From: Halomonas sp.
GTDB taxonomy: Bacteria; Pseudomonadota; Gammaproteobacteria; Pseudomonadales; Halomonadaceae
Direction: 5' to 3'
Assembly: GCF_014859505.1 (NCBI RefSeq)
Contig: NZ_JACUUD010000005.1
Location: forward strand, 1 to 62,582
Length of the DNA: 62,582 bases
Shown here: positions 1 through 9,051 of the stretch, in pieces
How the letters are laid out: the number at the start of each line of letters is the position of its first letter
Position numbering within the stretch: the stretch's first letter is position 1
The notes under the pieces: model-generated
What the model saw: only the letters and a program-made list of their open reading frames with translations
What the model was told of the DNA's origin: nothing
The model's database searches: none
Position numbers and translations under genes: made by a program

Positions 1-64
1 CAAGCGGCCAAGCGGCCAAGCGGCCAAGCGGCCAAGCGGCCAAGCGGCCAAGCGGCCAAGCGGT
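1..64. repeat. 8-bp tandem repeat, (CAAGCGGC)n
   Basis: The window opens inside a perfect direct repeat of the 8-base unit CAAGCGGC: seven exact copies followed by one copy ending in T. The array may extend left of the window, so the true copy number is unknown. It lies downstream of the glyQS terminator and next to a parS-like site, with no credible gene across it. A unit of 8 is not a multiple of 3, so it would shift frame if it were coding. Nothing in the sequence shows a function. Confidence 0.9.
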
Positions 65-70
65 TGTGAG

Positions 71-86
71 CGTTCCACGTGAAACA
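71..86. other. parS-like ParB-binding site
   Basis: The 16-mer CGTTCCACGTGAAACA matches the widely conserved bacterial parS consensus tGTTNCACGTGAAACa at every defined position except the first. ParB binds such sites near the replication origin and loads onto DNA to direct chromosome segregation. In Pseudomonas the glyQS genes also lie near oriC, which fits this site standing just beyond glyS. The match is read directly from sequence; origin proximity is inferred, because dnaA, parAB and gyrB are not in the window. Confidence 0.72.
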
Positions 87-107
87 TCGGAACGTGGTTC
101 GGGCATG

Positions 108-138
108 AAAAAGGCCGGCAGCGCTGGGCTACCGGCCT
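108..138 (-). terminator. Rho-independent terminator of glyQS
   Basis: On the minus strand a GGCCGG...CCGGCC hairpin (arms at 113-118 and 132-137) is followed by a run of five T (the A tract at 108-112). It begins 18 bases after the glyS stop codon, so it should end the glyQS transcript. Confidence 0.8.
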
Positions 139-155
139 CCGTTGGCTTGATGTGT

Positions 156-2222
156 TTACTGCTGAAGCTGAGCGATGTCGGCCACTTCCAGGAAGAGTCC
201 ACGCAGGCTGACCAGCAGCGCCAGGCGGTTGGCGCGAATGACCGGGTCGTCGGCCATCACCATCACCTGGTCGAAGAAAGCGTCCACCGGCTCGCGCAGG
301 CCGGCCAGGGCGTCCAGCGCCTCGGCGTAGCGGCCCTGGCCGAACAGCGGCATGCACCGTTCTCGCTGGGCGCGGACAGCCTCGTACAGGGCCCGCTCGG
401 CGGCCTCCTGCAGCAGGCCGATTTCAACCTCCTTGCCTACCTCGCCTGCCTGCTTGGCGAGGATATTGGAGACGCGTTTGTTGGCGGCGGCCAGGGCGGC
501 GGCCTCCTCGCGGCCGGAGAAGGCCTGCACGGCACGCAGGCGGCGGGCGAAATCCAGCGGCCGAGTGACCGGGCGGGCGCGCACGGCCAGGTAGGCCTCG
601 GCAGAGATGCCCTCGTCCTGGCCCCAGGCGCGGAAGCGGTCGAGCATGTAGCCGAGCACCTCGTCCACCAGCGTGTCGGCATAGGGCAGCTCCTGGTGCT
701 GGGCGGCGGCCAGCTCGAGCAGCTCGCGCAGGTCCAGGTTGAGCTCGCCCTTGACCAGGATGTTGAGGACACCGATGGAGGCACGACGCAGGGCGAAGGG
801 GTCCTTGGTGCCGGTAGGACGCTGACCGATACCGAAGATGCCGGTCAGAGTGTCCAGGCGGTCGGCCAGGGCCAGGGCCAGGCCGGTGCGGCTGTGGGGG
901 ATGGCGTCGGTGGCAAAGCGCGGCAGGTACTGCTCCTCCAGCGCCTGGGCGACGTCGGCGGGCTCGCCGTCATGCTCGGCGTAGTAGCGACCCATGATGC
1001 CCTGCAGCTCGGGGAACTCCAGCACCATCTCGGTGACCAGGTCGCACTTGGCCAGCTCCGCGGCGCGGCGGGCATGGCCCACGTCGCCGCCGATCTGGCC
1101 GGCGATGAAGGCGGCCACGGCGGCGCTGCGGTGGGCCTTGTCGGCCAGGGTGCCGAGCTGCTTCTGGAACACCACGCCGGCGAGCTCGTCGATGCGCGAG
1201 GCGAGGGGCCGCTTGCGGTCCGTGTCGTAGAAGAAGGCGGCGTCGGCCAGGCGGGGGCGGATCACCTTCTCGTTTCCCTCTATCACCTGTTGCGGGTCGG
1301 TGCTGTCGATGTTGGCGATGGTGATGAACAGCGGCTTGAGGTGCCCCTCGTCATCCAGCAGGTGGAAGTACTTCTGATTGGCCTTCATGGAGGAGATCAG
1401 GCACTCGGCGGGCACGTCGAGGAAACGCTCGTCGAAGCTGCCGGTCAGGGCTACCGGCCACTCCACCAGGCCACTGACCTCGACCAGCAGCGCCTCGTCG
1501 ATGACCGCGGTGGCCTCCTGGACCTCGGCCTCGGCCAGCACCTGCTCGCGGATGCGCTCCCGACGGCGGTCGCGGTCGCCCAGCACCCAGGCCTGCTCCA
1601 GCGCCTCGAGGTAGTCATCGGCATGGGCCAGTTCGATGGCGGCGGGAGCGTGGAAGCGGTGGCCATAAGTGGTGCGGCCCGCCGTCAGGCCCAGGGCCTC
1701 GGCCTCGACCACCTCGCCGCCGAACAGCACGACCAGCCAGTGTACCGGACGGGAGAACTCCACCCGGGAGGCGCCCCAGCGCATGTTCTTGGGGACCGGC
1801 AGGGCGGCGACGGCCTTCTGCAGGATGGCAGGCAGCAGCGCAGAGGTGGATTCCCCCTGCTGCTGCTCGCGATAGCCCAGCCAGGTGCCCTTGTCCGTCT
1901 CCAGGTGGATCAGGTCGTCCACGGTAACGCCGCAGGAGCGCGCGAAGCCCTCGGCGGCTCGGGTGGGTTGCCCATCCTTGAAGGCGGCGGCCAGTGCCGG
2001 ACCGCGCTTTTCCACCTCACGGTCGGGCTGGCTGTCTGCCAGGGTGTCCACCTGCACCGCCAGGCGGCGGGGTGTGGCGTAGGCGTGCACCTCGCCGTGG
2101 GATACCTCGGCGTCGGCCAGGCCGCGGCGCATGCCATCGGCCAGTGCGTCGGAGAGGGCATCGATGGCGCCGGGCGGAAGCTCCTCGACGCCCAGTTCGA
2201 TCAGTAGGGTGTTGGCAGCCAT
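156..2222 (-). CDS. glyS: Glycine--tRNA ligase beta subunit
   Basis: This 688-residue protein is the beta subunit of the bacterial alpha2beta2 glycyl-tRNA synthetase, which charges tRNA-Gly in the cytoplasm. The N-terminus has the family signature LLIELGVEELPPGAID (about residues 6-21), and the body shows the conserved segments MRWGASRVEFSRPVHW and FALRRASIGVLNIL. The C-terminal part is the anticodon-binding region. Its length is normal for the family (about 690). It starts 2 bases after the glyQ stop, so the two are translationally coupled, and it ends just before a strong hairpin terminator. Confidence 0.97.
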   Translation of the reverse strand: MAANTLLIELGVEELPPGAIDALSDALADGMRRGLADAEVSHGEVHAYATPRRLAVQVDTLADSQPDREVEKRGPALAAAFKDGQPTRAAEGFARSCGVTVDDLIHLETDKGTWLGYREQQQGESTSALLPAILQKAVAALPVPKNMRWGASRVEFSRPVHWLVVLFGGEVVEAEALGLTAGRTTYGHRFHAPAAIELAHADDYLEALEQAWVLGDRDRRRERIREQVLAEAEVQEATAVIDEALLVEVSGLVEWPVALTGSFDERFLDVPAECLISSMKANQKYFHLLDDEGHLKPLFITIANIDSTDPQQVIEGNEKVIRPRLADAAFFYDTDRKRPLASRIDELAGVVFQKQLGTLADKAHRSAAVAAFIAGQIGGDVGHARRAAELAKCDLVTEMVLEFPELQGIMGRYYAEHDGEPADVAQALEEQYLPRFATDAIPHSRTGLALALADRLDTLTGIFGIGQRPTGTKDPFALRRASIGVLNILVKGELNLDLRELLELAAAQHQELPYADTLVDEVLGYMLDRFRAWGQDEGISAEAYLAVRARPVTRPLDFARRLRAVQAFSGREEAAALAAANKRVSNILAKQAGEVGKEVEIGLLQEAAERALYEAVRAQRERCMPLFGQGRYAEALDALAGLREPVDAFFDQVMVMADDPVIRANRLALLVSLRGLFLEVADIAQLQQ

Positions 2223-2224
2223 GC

Positions 2225-3205
2225 TCAGGCGTCTCCCTGTTCAAGCAGTTCTCGGCGCAGGGCCTCGGGGGCCAGCGGGAAGCCGGCGGCCTTGCGTGAT
2301 TCAAAGTAGGCGTGGGCAACGTCTCGGGCCATGGTGCGGACGCGCAGAATGAAGCGCTGACGTTCGGTGACCGAGATGGCGTGGCGGGCGTCGAGCAGGT
2401 TGAAGGTGTGGGAGGCCTTGAGCACCTGCTCGTAGGCGGGCAGCGGCAGGCCGGCCTCGAGCAGTCGGGTGCAGTCGCGCTCCTGCTGGTCGAAGGCGCC
2501 GAACAGGAAATCGACGTCGGCATACTCGAAGTTGTAGGCGGACTGCTCGCGCTCGTTCTGCAGGTAGACATCGCCGTAGGTGACCTTCGAGCCGTCCGGA
2601 GCCACGGTCCACACCAGGTCGTAGACACTGTCCACGCCCTGCAGGTACATGGCGATGCGCTCCAGGCCGTAGGTCAGTTCGCCGGTCACCGGGTAGCACT
2701 CGATGCCGCCGGCCTGTTGGAAGTAGGTGAACTGGGTGACCTCCATGCCGTTGAGCCAGATCTCCCATCCCAGGCCCCAGGCGCCGAGGGTGGGGGATTC
2801 CCAGTTGTCCTCGACGAAGCGGATGTCATGCACCAGGGGGTCGAGGCCGAGTCTCTCCAGAGAACCGAGATAGAGCGCCTGGAAGTCGGCGGGGGAGGGC
2901 TTCATCACCACCTGGAACTGGTAGTAGTGCTGCAGCCGGTTGGGGTTCTCGCCATAGCGGCCGTCGGTGGGACGCCTGGACGGCTGCACGTAGGCGGCAT
3001 TCCATGTCTCGGGGCCGATGGCACGCAGGAAGGTGGCCGGATGGAAGGTGCCGGCACCGACCTCCATGTCGAGGGGCTGCAGGACCACACAGCCTTGTTC
3101 GGCCCAGTACTGCTGCAGGGCCAGGATCAACCCCTGAAAGGTCGAGGCGTCAGGCGCCGACCCGGAGGTCGAGGTCGGCGCGGGTGTCGAGGACGAGAGA
3201 GTCAT
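2225..3205 (-). CDS. glyQ: Glycine--tRNA ligase alpha subunit
   Basis: This 326-residue protein is the catalytic alpha subunit of glycyl-tRNA synthetase. Hallmarks are [18 protein letters not shown] near the N-terminus, the stretch [20 protein letters not shown], and [21 protein letters not shown] chose the ATG at 3205 rather than one 30 bases upstream because the upstream residues ([10 protein letters not shown]) are atypical and would run into the promoter region shared with hldD. A Ser/Thr/Ala-rich stretch of about 20 residues precedes the conserved domain. glyQ is the first gene of a glyQ-glyS operon, divergent from hldD. Confidence 0.96.
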   Translation of the reverse strand: MTLSSSTPAPTSTSGSAPDASTFQGLILALQQYWAEQGCVVLQPLDMEVGAGTFHPATFLRAIGPETWNAAYVQPSRRPTDGRYGENPNRLQHYYQFQVVMKPSPADFQALYLGSLERLGLDPLVHDIRFVEDNWESPTLGAWGLGWEIWLNGMEVTQFTYFQQAGGIECYPVTGELTYGLERIAMYLQGVDSVYDLVWTVAPDGSKVTYGDVYLQNEREQSAYNFEYADVDFLFGAFDQQERDCTRLLEAGLPLPAYEQVLKASHTFNLLDARHAISVTERQRFILRVRTMARDVAHAYFESRKAAGFPLAPEALRRELLEQGDA

Positions 3206-3246
3206 TGCGTAAAGCACCGTTGGCCATGAATTCACAGGTCGTCAAG

Positions 3247-3275
3247 TATACAATCACCGGAAGATCGGTTATAGG
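3247..3275 (+). promoter_or_regulatory. Candidate promoter for hldD in the glyQ/hldD divergent region
   Basis: TATACA at 3247-3252 and TATAGG at 3270-3275 are 17 bases apart and could be weak -35 and -10 boxes reading toward hldD. The GTATAC core also gives TATACT on the minus strand, so it may be the -10 box of glyQ. Both assignments are weak matches. Confidence 0.35.
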
Positions 3276-3303
3276 CGCACGCCCCAGACAGAGGATTCTC
3301 CCC

Positions 3304-4260
3304 ATGATCGTAGTGACAGGCGGGGCCGGCTTCATCGGCTCGAATCTGGTCAAGGCTCTCAATGCCCGCGGCCGTCAGGATGTGATGGTGGTCGATGATC
3401 TTTCCGACGGCACCAAGTTCATCAACCTGGCCGATTGCACCCTCGGCGACTACCTGGACAAGGACGACTTTCGCCGTCGGGTGGAAGCGGAGCTGCGCGG
3501 CGAGCCTGCCCGGCTGCCCGAGATCGAGGCCATCTTCCATGAGGGGGCCTGCTCGGATACCACCGAGTGGGATGGCCGCTTCATGCTCGACAACAATTTC
3601 GAGTATTCCAAGGTGCTGCTGCACTTCTGTCAGAAGCGTGGAATTCCCTTCCTCTACGCCTCCTCGGCGGCTACCTACGGTGGCAGCGAGGTGTTCGTGG
3701 AGGCGCCGGAACACGAGAAGCCACTCAACGTCTACGGCTACTCCAAGCTGCTCTTCGACCAGTACGTGCGCGCCCGCTGGGATGAGTTCCAGAGCCAGGT
3801 GGTGGGCTTCCGCTACTTCAACGTCTACGGTCCCCGCGAGCAACACAAGGGCAAGATGGCCAGCGTCGCCTATCACCATCACACCCAGATCAGCGCCGGC
3901 CAGGACCTCAAGCTGTTCGGCGCCTGGGATGGCTATGAGGCCGGCATGCAGAGCCGCGACTTCGTCTATGTGGGCGACGTAGTGAGCGTGAATCTGTGGT
4001 TCCTCGACAACCCCGGGGTGTCCGGCATCTTCAACCTGGGTAGCGGCCGCGCCGAGCCCTTCAAGGCGATCGGCGAGGCGTTGATCGACCACTATGGCCG
4101 CGGCAGCATCGAGTACATCGACTTTCCCGAGGAGCTCAAGGGGCGCTACCAGAGCTATACCCGCGCCGATATCGGCAGCCTGCGCCGGGCGGGCTATGAC
4201 CGTGAGTTTCGCACCGTGGCCGAGGGGGTGCGCGAGTACCTGGAGTGGCTGAATGGCTGA
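3304..4260 (+). CDS. hldD: ADP-L-glycero-D-manno-heptose 6-epimerase
   Basis: This 318-residue short-chain dehydrogenase/reductase-type epimerase converts ADP-D-glycero-D-manno-heptose to the L-glycero form, the last step in making the heptose donor for LPS inner core. The Rossmann NADP-binding motif [10 protein letters not shown] is at residues 5-14, and the catalytic Tyr-Lys pair is in YGYSK (144-148). The start at 3304 follows a GAGG Shine-Dalgarno sequence and puts the Rossmann motif at the very N-terminus. Its last 8 bases overlap waaF, and hldE, waaA and other heptosyltransferases lie within 10 kb. Confidence 0.97.
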   Translation: MIVVTGGAGFIGSNLVKALNARGRQDVMVVDDLSDGTKFINLADCTLGDYLDKDDFRRRVEAELRGEPARLPEIEAIFHEGACSDTTEWDGRFMLDNNFEYSKVLLHFCQKRGIPFLYASSAATYGGSEVFVEAPEHEKPLNVYGYSKLLFDQYVRARWDEFQSQVVGFRYFNVYGPREQHKGKMASVAYHHHTQISAGQDLKLFGAWDGYEAGMQSRDFVYVGDVVSVNLWFLDNPGVSGIFNLGSGRAEPFKAIGEALIDHYGRGSIEYIDFPEELKGRYQSYTRADIGSLRRAGYDREFRTVAEGVREYLEWLNG

Positions 4261-5350
4261 GCGGTCCGCGCCGGACGCCGGCGAATGCATCCCCGCTGGG
4301 TCGGCCCCCTCGGGAGAGGAGGGCGGAGAGCGGATCCTGGTGGTTGGCCCCTCCTGGGTCGGCGACATGGTGATGGCCCAGAGCCTGTTCATGACGCTCA
4401 AGGCGCGTTACCCAGGCTGCCGCATCGGGGTTCTGGCGCCGGCCTGGTCGCTGCCGGTCCTCGAACGCATGGCGGAGGTGGATGAGGGGGTGGCCCTGGA
4501 CGTGGGCCATGGCGAATTCGGCTGGTCTACCCGCCGCCGGGTCGCCCGCTCGCTGCGCGGTCGCTTCGATCGCGCCATCGTGCTGCCGCGTTCCTGGAAG
4601 TCGGCGCTGGTACCCTTCCTGGCGGGCATCTCGCGGCGGACCGGCTTCACCGGCGAACAGCGCTATGGCCTGCTCAACGATCGCCGGCGGCTCGACAAGG
4701 CCGTGCTCGACCAGACGGTGAAGCGTTTCGTGGCGCTGGGGCTGCCCGCCGAGGAGGCGGCCGCGGGGGGCTTCCCGGTTCCGCGACCGCAGCTTGCCGT
4801 GGATGGCGGCAATCTCGCCGAGCTGCGCCGGGTCCATGGGCTCTCGTCGCGCTCGGCCATCGGCCTGATGCCGGGTGCCGAGTATGGTCCCGCCAAGCAG
4901 TGGCCGCTCGAGCACTTTCGCACCCTGGCCGGGGCGCTGGTGGCCGAGGGGTTCGAGGTGCGGGTGCTGGGCGGCCCCAAGGATGATGAGGCCGGCAGGA
5001 CCATCGCCGAGGGGCTGGCACAGGTGCACAACCTCTGTGGAAGGACGCGACTGGCCGATGCCGTGGACCTGCTGGCCGACTGCCGCCAGGTGGTGACCAA
5101 CGACTCGGGGCTGATGCACGTGGCGGCGGCGGCGGGCACCCGGGTGCACGCCCTCTATGGCTCCTCCTCACCGGCCTACACGCCGCCCTTGACCGACAGC
5201 GCCGAGATCCATTATCTGGCCCTCGACTGTTCCCCCTGCTTCGCGCGGACCTGCCCGCTGGGCCATACCCGCTGTCTCGTCGAGCTTTCTCCCGAGCGGC
5301 TGCTGGCGTCAGTACTGGGCGCCGGGCGGCGCCTCGCCGTCGAGGAGTAG
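4253..5350 (+). CDS. waaF: ADP-heptose:LPS heptosyltransferase II
   Basis: This 365-residue GT9 enzyme adds the second heptose to the LPS inner core at the inner membrane. It carries the WaaF signatures [51 protein letters not shown] and [12 protein letters not shown]. The start overlaps hldD by 8 bases (ATGGCTGA), which implies translational coupling. About 25 extra residues precede the usual WaaF N-terminus, so a downstream non-ATG start is possible. The gene is convergent with the next gene, with 6 bases between their stop codons. Confidence 0.95.
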   Translation: MAERSAPDAGECIPAGSAPSGEEGGERILVVGPSWVGDMVMAQSLFMTLKARYPGCRIGVLAPAWSLPVLERMAEVDEGVALDVGHGEFGWSTRRRVARSLRGRFDRAIVLPRSWKSALVPFLAGISRRTGFTGEQRYGLLNDRRRLDKAVLDQTVKRFVALGLPAEEAAAGGFPVPRPQLAVDGGNLAELRRVHGLSSRSAIGLMPGAEYGPAKQWPLEHFRTLAGALVAEGFEVRVLGGPKDDEAGRTIAEGLAQVHNLCGRTRLADAVDLLADCRQVVTNDSGLMHVAAAAGTRVHALYGSSSPAYTPPLTDSAEIHYLALDCSPCFARTCPLGHTRCLVELSPERLLASVLGAGRRLAVEE

Positions 5351-5356
5351 ACTGGC

Positions 5357-7063
5357 CTACTGGACGCTGGCCGGCGTCTCGCCGGTGGCGTCATAGGGCG
5401 ACTCCACCACCTGCTCGTCGGCCGGTGGCGTTTCCTCCCCTTCGTGATCCTCCGGCCGGTCCGGCACCAGGCCCTCCCAGAGGCGCTGCTGCAGGGCACT
5501 CTCCTCGCGCATGCGGGCATTGAGCGACTCCAGCCCGTGGCGCTCCACCAGCGTCTGCTCATAGCGCCCGGCCAGCAGGGAAACGCCCAGGCCCGCCCGG
5601 TGCTCGGCGATGGTGAAGCCCATGGCCTCCAGCAGGGTCGGGAAGAGGTCGATCATGGAGGCCTCCCGGCGGGTACGACTGCCGCCCTCGATGCCTGCGC
5701 CGAGCAGCATGAAGGTGTTGTCGCGTTCGTCGGCGGTGAGTTGATCCCACACCGAGACCCGCATGGTCAGATGGTCGCTGGCCATCACCACCAGGGTGTT
5801 CTCCAGCAGCCCCTCCGCCTCCAGGCGCTCCACCAGATCCCGCGCGAGCCAGGCGGAGCACTCCACCGAGTAGAGGATATCCACGCCATCGAACTCGCCC
5901 TGGCGATCGAGGCAGGCCTGGGCCGGGTAGCCGTTGGGAGCATGGCCGGCGATGGTGAGGTTGACGACTCCCCAGGGGCCGTCGCCCTCGGCTTCCAGGC
6001 GGCGGATCTCCTCCAGGGTGAAGTCGTAGAGGGAGTCATCGAAGAGTCCCCAGTCGTTGATGTAGTCGGGGTCTTCCAGCCGCGGCTCGAGTTCGGCACG
6101 GCCGACCACCTCGGTGAAGCCATGGCCCTCGTAGAACAGCCCCTTGCCGGCGAAGGCGGTGCTGGCGCCCCCCAGGTAGCTGAGCCGATAGCCTTGTTCG
6201 TACAGGAGGTCACCCAGGCAGTCCACGCCGGGGACCACGCGGCCAAGCGGCTCGAACTGGCGGTCGTGGAGCAGGCCGGCGGGCATCAGGGGAGTACCGC
6301 ACTGGCTGGCAATCTTGCCGGCCATGGTCCAGCCGGTGTTGTCGAGCTGGCGCACGCCCTCGAAGACATGGCCGCGCTGGCCCAGGGCATCCAGATGGGC
6401 ATAGGCGTCGCCGAAGCGCTCTTGGTCGGCATAGGTACGCTCGATGCTCTCCAGATAGAGCACCAGCAGGTTGGGGGGATCCGGCGGGGCCTCCTCAATG
6501 ACCGGCGCCACGTAGCGGCGATCCAGCCAGGCACCGTCGTCGGTGACGATGGCCGCGCCGCGCTGGGTCATGCCGTAGAGCAGCGGGTTACTGGCCAGCA
6601 GCACCAGGGCCAGCACTCCCTCGCCCTGTCGCCAGCGGTGATCGACCCGTACCAGCCAGGTGAAGGACGCGAGCAGGGCGAACATGCTGAGGGTATAGAG
6701 CACGGCGGCCACCAGGCGTTCGCCACCGCCGTGGTCGGACATGCCCGCCTGGAGGTGGAAGAAGATCGCCCCCAGGTCGACGATGCCGAAGCTGTCGTTG
6801 AGGTAGACATAAATGCCCAGCAGCACGATGGGCAGCAGCGACCAGGGCCACACCCTGGTGCCGGGGCGAGGATGCCGAGGCGCTCCCCAGCGCAGCAGCC
6901 AGCCGGCGACGAGCCAGGCGCCGGCGACGGCCGGCAGGGCCCAGACGGACAGCCGACTCACGGTGACGACGGCATAGCCCAGGCATAGCCCGATGGCGAG
7001 CAGGGCCCACCAGCGGGGGTGGCGAAGGACAGCGGACACTTGGCGACGGGACATGAGCATCAT
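5357..7063 (-). CDS. opgB: OpgB-like phosphoglycerol transferase (LTA-synthase/alkaline-phosphatase superfamily)
   Basis: This 568-residue membrane protein has three or four hydrophobic helices in the first 170 residues, then a periplasmic catalytic domain. The domain closely follows E. coli OpgB (MdoB), which moves phosphoglycerol from phosphatidylglycerol to periplasmic glucans. A metal-binding Glu lies in LYLESIERTY (E205). NTGWTMAGKIASQCG carries the expected nucleophile Thr246. AGHAPNG (H374) and ASDHLTM (D430, H431) supply further metal ligands. The first of three nearby Met codons is used here; residue 4 is an equally good start. The gene sits against the strand inside the LPS block, so an LPS substrate is also conceivable, but family similarity favours glucan modification. 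Confidence 0.75.
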   Translation of the reverse strand: MMLMSRRQVSAVLRHPRWWALLAIGLCLGYAVVTVSRLSVWALPAVAGAWLVAGWLLRWGAPRHPRPGTRVWPWSLLPIVLLGIYVYLNDSFGIVDLGAIFFHLQAGMSDHGGGERLVAAVLYTLSMFALLASFTWLVRVDHRWRQGEGVLALVLLASNPLLYGMTQRGAAIVTDDGAWLDRRYVAPVIEEAPPDPPNLLVLYLESIERTYADQERFGDAYAHLDALGQRGHVFEGVRQLDNTGWTMAGKIASQCGTPLMPAGLLHDRQFEPLGRVVPGVDCLGDLLYEQGYRLSYLGGASTAFAGKGLFYEGHGFTEVVGRAELEPRLEDPDYINDWGLFDDSLYDFTLEEIRRLEAEGDGPWGVVNLTIAGHAPNGYPAQACLDRQGEFDGVDILYSVECSAWLARDLVERLEAEGLLENTLVVMASDHLTMRVSVWDQLTADERDNTFMLLGAGIEGGSRTRREASMIDLFPTLLEAMGFTIAEHRAGLGVSLLAGRYEQTLVERHGLESLNARMREESALQQRLWEGLVPDRPEDHEGEETPPADEQVVESPYDATGETPASVQ

Positions 7064-7185
7064 CGGTCAGGGGGCGATCATCAGAGCTTATCAAGCCTTG
7101 GGAAGCGTCACACGCCCGGCCGGGTGGTGCCGGTGGCAGGGCCGCCTTACACTGGGCCACGCCACTTTGCTGACAGGGAATAGCG

Positions 7186-7968
7186 ATGTCGATTGCCGCC
7201 GTGCTCATCGTCAAGAACGAGCAGGACCACCTGCGTGCCTGCCTCGAGACCCTCTTCTGGGTCGACGAGGTCGTGGTGGTGGATGCCGGCAGCACCGACG
7301 GGACCCGCGAGATCGCCCGCGAGTTTACCGACAGGGTGGTGGTGGAGGATGACTGGCAGGGCTTCGGCATCCAGCGCCGGCGCGCCGAGGCGCTGGTGAC
7401 CAGCGACTGGATCCTGATGGTGGATGCCGACGAGCGAGTGACGCCAGCGCTGCGAGAGAGCATTCAGGCGGCCTTGTCCGAGGGGGCAATGGCGATCTAT
7501 ACGCTGCCGCGCCTCTCCTGGTGCTTCGGCGCCTTCATCCGCCATTCGGGCTGGTACCCGGATCGGGTGGCGCGCCTCTACCCCCGCAGCCGCGCCGGCT
7601 ACAATGCAGCGCTGGTCCACGAGAAGCTGGAAAACCCCGAGGACCTGCCGGTACGGCCCCTCGAGGGCGACCTGCTGCACTATACCTACCGCGATCTGCG
7701 CCACTACCTCGAGAAGTCGGCCCACTACGCCCAGGCCTGGGCCGAGCAGCGGGCGGCCCGGGGCAAGCGCGGCAGCCTCGCCGCGGGTATCGGTCACGGT
7801 ATCGGCTGCTTCCTGCGCATGTACCTGCTCAAGGCGGGCTTCCTCGATGGCCGCCAGGGGCTGCTGCTGGCGCTGCTCTCGGCCCACTCCACCTTCGCCA
7901 AGTACGCCGACCTGTGGATCAGGACCCGGACGTCACCTCCGCCGGAAGACGGCGTAACAGATCGCTGA
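7186..7968 (+). CDS. GT2 glycosyltransferase of WaaE/KdtX type
   Basis: This 260-residue protein has a GT-A fold N-terminus: SIAAVLIVKNEQDHL, then VVVDAGSTDGT, and the DXD-like MVDADERV near residue 85. This arrangement is typical of WaaE/KdtX proteins, which add a glucose-like residue to the LPS inner core. HSGWYPDRVARLYPR and a basic C-terminus are also typical. The gene is divergent from the opgB-like gene. Its last 50 bases overlap the 3' end of the opposite-strand GT9 gene, an unusually long convergent overlap. The exact sugar transferred cannot be read from sequence. Confidence 0.8.
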   Translation: MSIAAVLIVKNEQDHLRACLETLFWVDEVVVVDAGSTDGTREIAREFTDRVVVEDDWQGFGIQRRRAEALVTSDWILMVDADERVTPALRESIQAALSEGAMAIYTLPRLSWCFGAFIRHSGWYPDRVARLYPRSRAGYNAALVHEKLENPEDLPVRPLEGDLLHYTYRDLRHYLEKSAHYAQAWAEQRAARGKRGSLAAGIGHGIGCFLRMYLLKAGFLDGRQGLLLALLSAHSTFAKYADLWIRTRTSPPPEDGVTDR

Positions 7969-9013
7969 TCGCCTCGGCCGCCGCGGAGATATCGATAGTC
8001 GCCATATCCTGCTCGCCGGCGCCGTCGGGTGGGCAGAAGTCCAGGCGATGCTCGGCGCGGTTGCAGGTCTGCCAGCGCAGTGGGGTGGCGGAACGGCGAG
8101 CCGGATAGAAGCCGGCGGTGGCGATATCCAGGCAGCCGGCAATATGCAGCGGCCCGGTGGAGCCGGCGATAAAGAGGTCTGCCGCCGCCAGCCCCTTCGC
8201 AAACTCCGCCAGGTTCGCTCGGGGCGGCAGGCGATACGCCGTCACCCCGGCCTCATTGAGCGGCGAGAGAATCGCCGCGGCGGTGGCCTCCTCGCCGGGG
8301 CCTGCGGTCAGCACCCACTCGGCTCGTCGCTCCCCCGGCAGGCGGGCGTTCACCTCCTGCACCAGCCGGGCGTAGCGTTCGGGAGAGAGGTTGACCGCCG
8401 AGCCGCCGCTGCCCCCGTGCAGGAAGACCCAGGGCCGCGCCGGGTCCAGGCCGAGCTCCTCGGCGAGGCGCCGGCGCTGGGCCAGGCGCTCACCTTCCGG
8501 GAGGGGCCAGTAGGGGGGCTCGGGGGCGGTGGCCGGGGCAAGGCCGAGCTCGCCCAGCAGCGCCTCGGCCAGGTCGACGTTGTAGCGGTATTCCGGCTTT
8601 TCCGAGCGCGACCTGCGCTGCACGACCCTTCGGTTGTAGAATAGCTGCGCCCACTTGGTGGCCGGGGCCAGGCGCAGCGGGATGCCCGCCCGCCAGCCCA
8701 GCCAGCCGATGCGCGGCGTGGAGAAGAGCGTGAGCAGGGCATCGAAGCGCGCCGCCTTCACCTCGGCGAGCAGTCGCCGGCGCGCGTTGCGGTCGGCATC
8801 CTCGCCGGGGTCGATCAGCACCCGGTCGATCCAGGGGCAGAGCCGCGCCATGGGCGCCGTATAGGCCGGCACCAGCACGCTGATGTGGGGGGCCGGGCGG
8901 GCCGCCTTCAGGCAGGCCAGCGCCGGCCACGCCAGCATGAAGTCGCCAAGCTTGTCGTTGCGAACCACCAGCAGGCGCGAGGACGCGCCCGGGGCAGCGG
9001 AAGTAGCAGTCAT
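7919..9013 (-). CDS. Heptosyltransferase-family (GT9) glycosyltransferase
   Basis: This 364-residue GT9 protein is related to ADP-heptose:LPS heptosyltransferases. The N-terminus has RLLVVRNDKLGDFMLAWPAL, and the C-terminal domain has HGGSGGSAVNLSPERYARLV and AGSTGPLHIAGCL, the nucleotide-sugar binding region. The ATG at 9013 places the first strand close to the N-terminus; 35 further upstream codons would run into the divergent GT4 gene. It is probably a third or later core heptosyltransferase (WaaQ/RfaQ-like), but acceptor and sugar are unknown. It runs against the flanking LPS genes and overlaps the GT2 gene by 50 bases at its 3' end. Confidence 0.8.
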   Translation of the reverse strand: MTATSAAPGASSRLLVVRNDKLGDFMLAWPALACLKAARPAPHISVLVPAYTAPMARLCPWIDRVLIDPGEDADRNARRRLLAEVKAARFDALLTLFSTPRIGWLGWRAGIPLRLAPATKWAQLFYNRRVVQRRSRSEKPEYRYNVDLAEALLGELGLAPATAPEPPYWPLPEGERLAQRRRLAEELGLDPARPWVFLHGGSGGSAVNLSPERYARLVQEVNARLPGERRAEWVLTAGPGEEATAAAILSPLNEAGVTAYRLPPRANLAEFAKGLAAADLFIAGSTGPLHIAGCLDIATAGFYPARRSATPLRWQTCNRAEHRLDFCPPDGAGEQDMATIDISAAAEAISDLLRRLPAEVTSGS

Positions 9014-9040
9014 CCGGGCTCCCGAGCCCCGAGATACCGA

Positions 9041-9045
9041 AGGAG
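9041..9045 (+). promoter_or_regulatory. Shine-Dalgarno sequence that supports a TTG start
   Basis: AGGAG ends six bases before TTG at 9052. No ATG or GTG in frame lies closer to the conserved N-terminus of the following GT4 gene, so this site decides the TTG start. Confidence 0.7.
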
Positions 9046-9051
9046 TCAGCC

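Noticed and set aside
1-64. A CRISPR array in the tandem repeat
   Set aside because: The units are 8 bases with no spacers and no cas genes are nearby.
66-2207. A 713-codon open frame opposite glyS, and similar long frames opposite glcB (59076-61325), dxs and others
   Set aside because: These are antisense shadows that arise in GC-rich coding DNA. Their translations are low-complexity (Gly/Val/His/Leu-rich) with no motifs, while the opposite strand has complete known proteins.
3247-3262. TACAAT near 3250 as the main hldD -10 box
   Set aside because: No acceptable -35 lies upstream; the TATACA-N17-TATAGG alternative fits better, though it is also weak.
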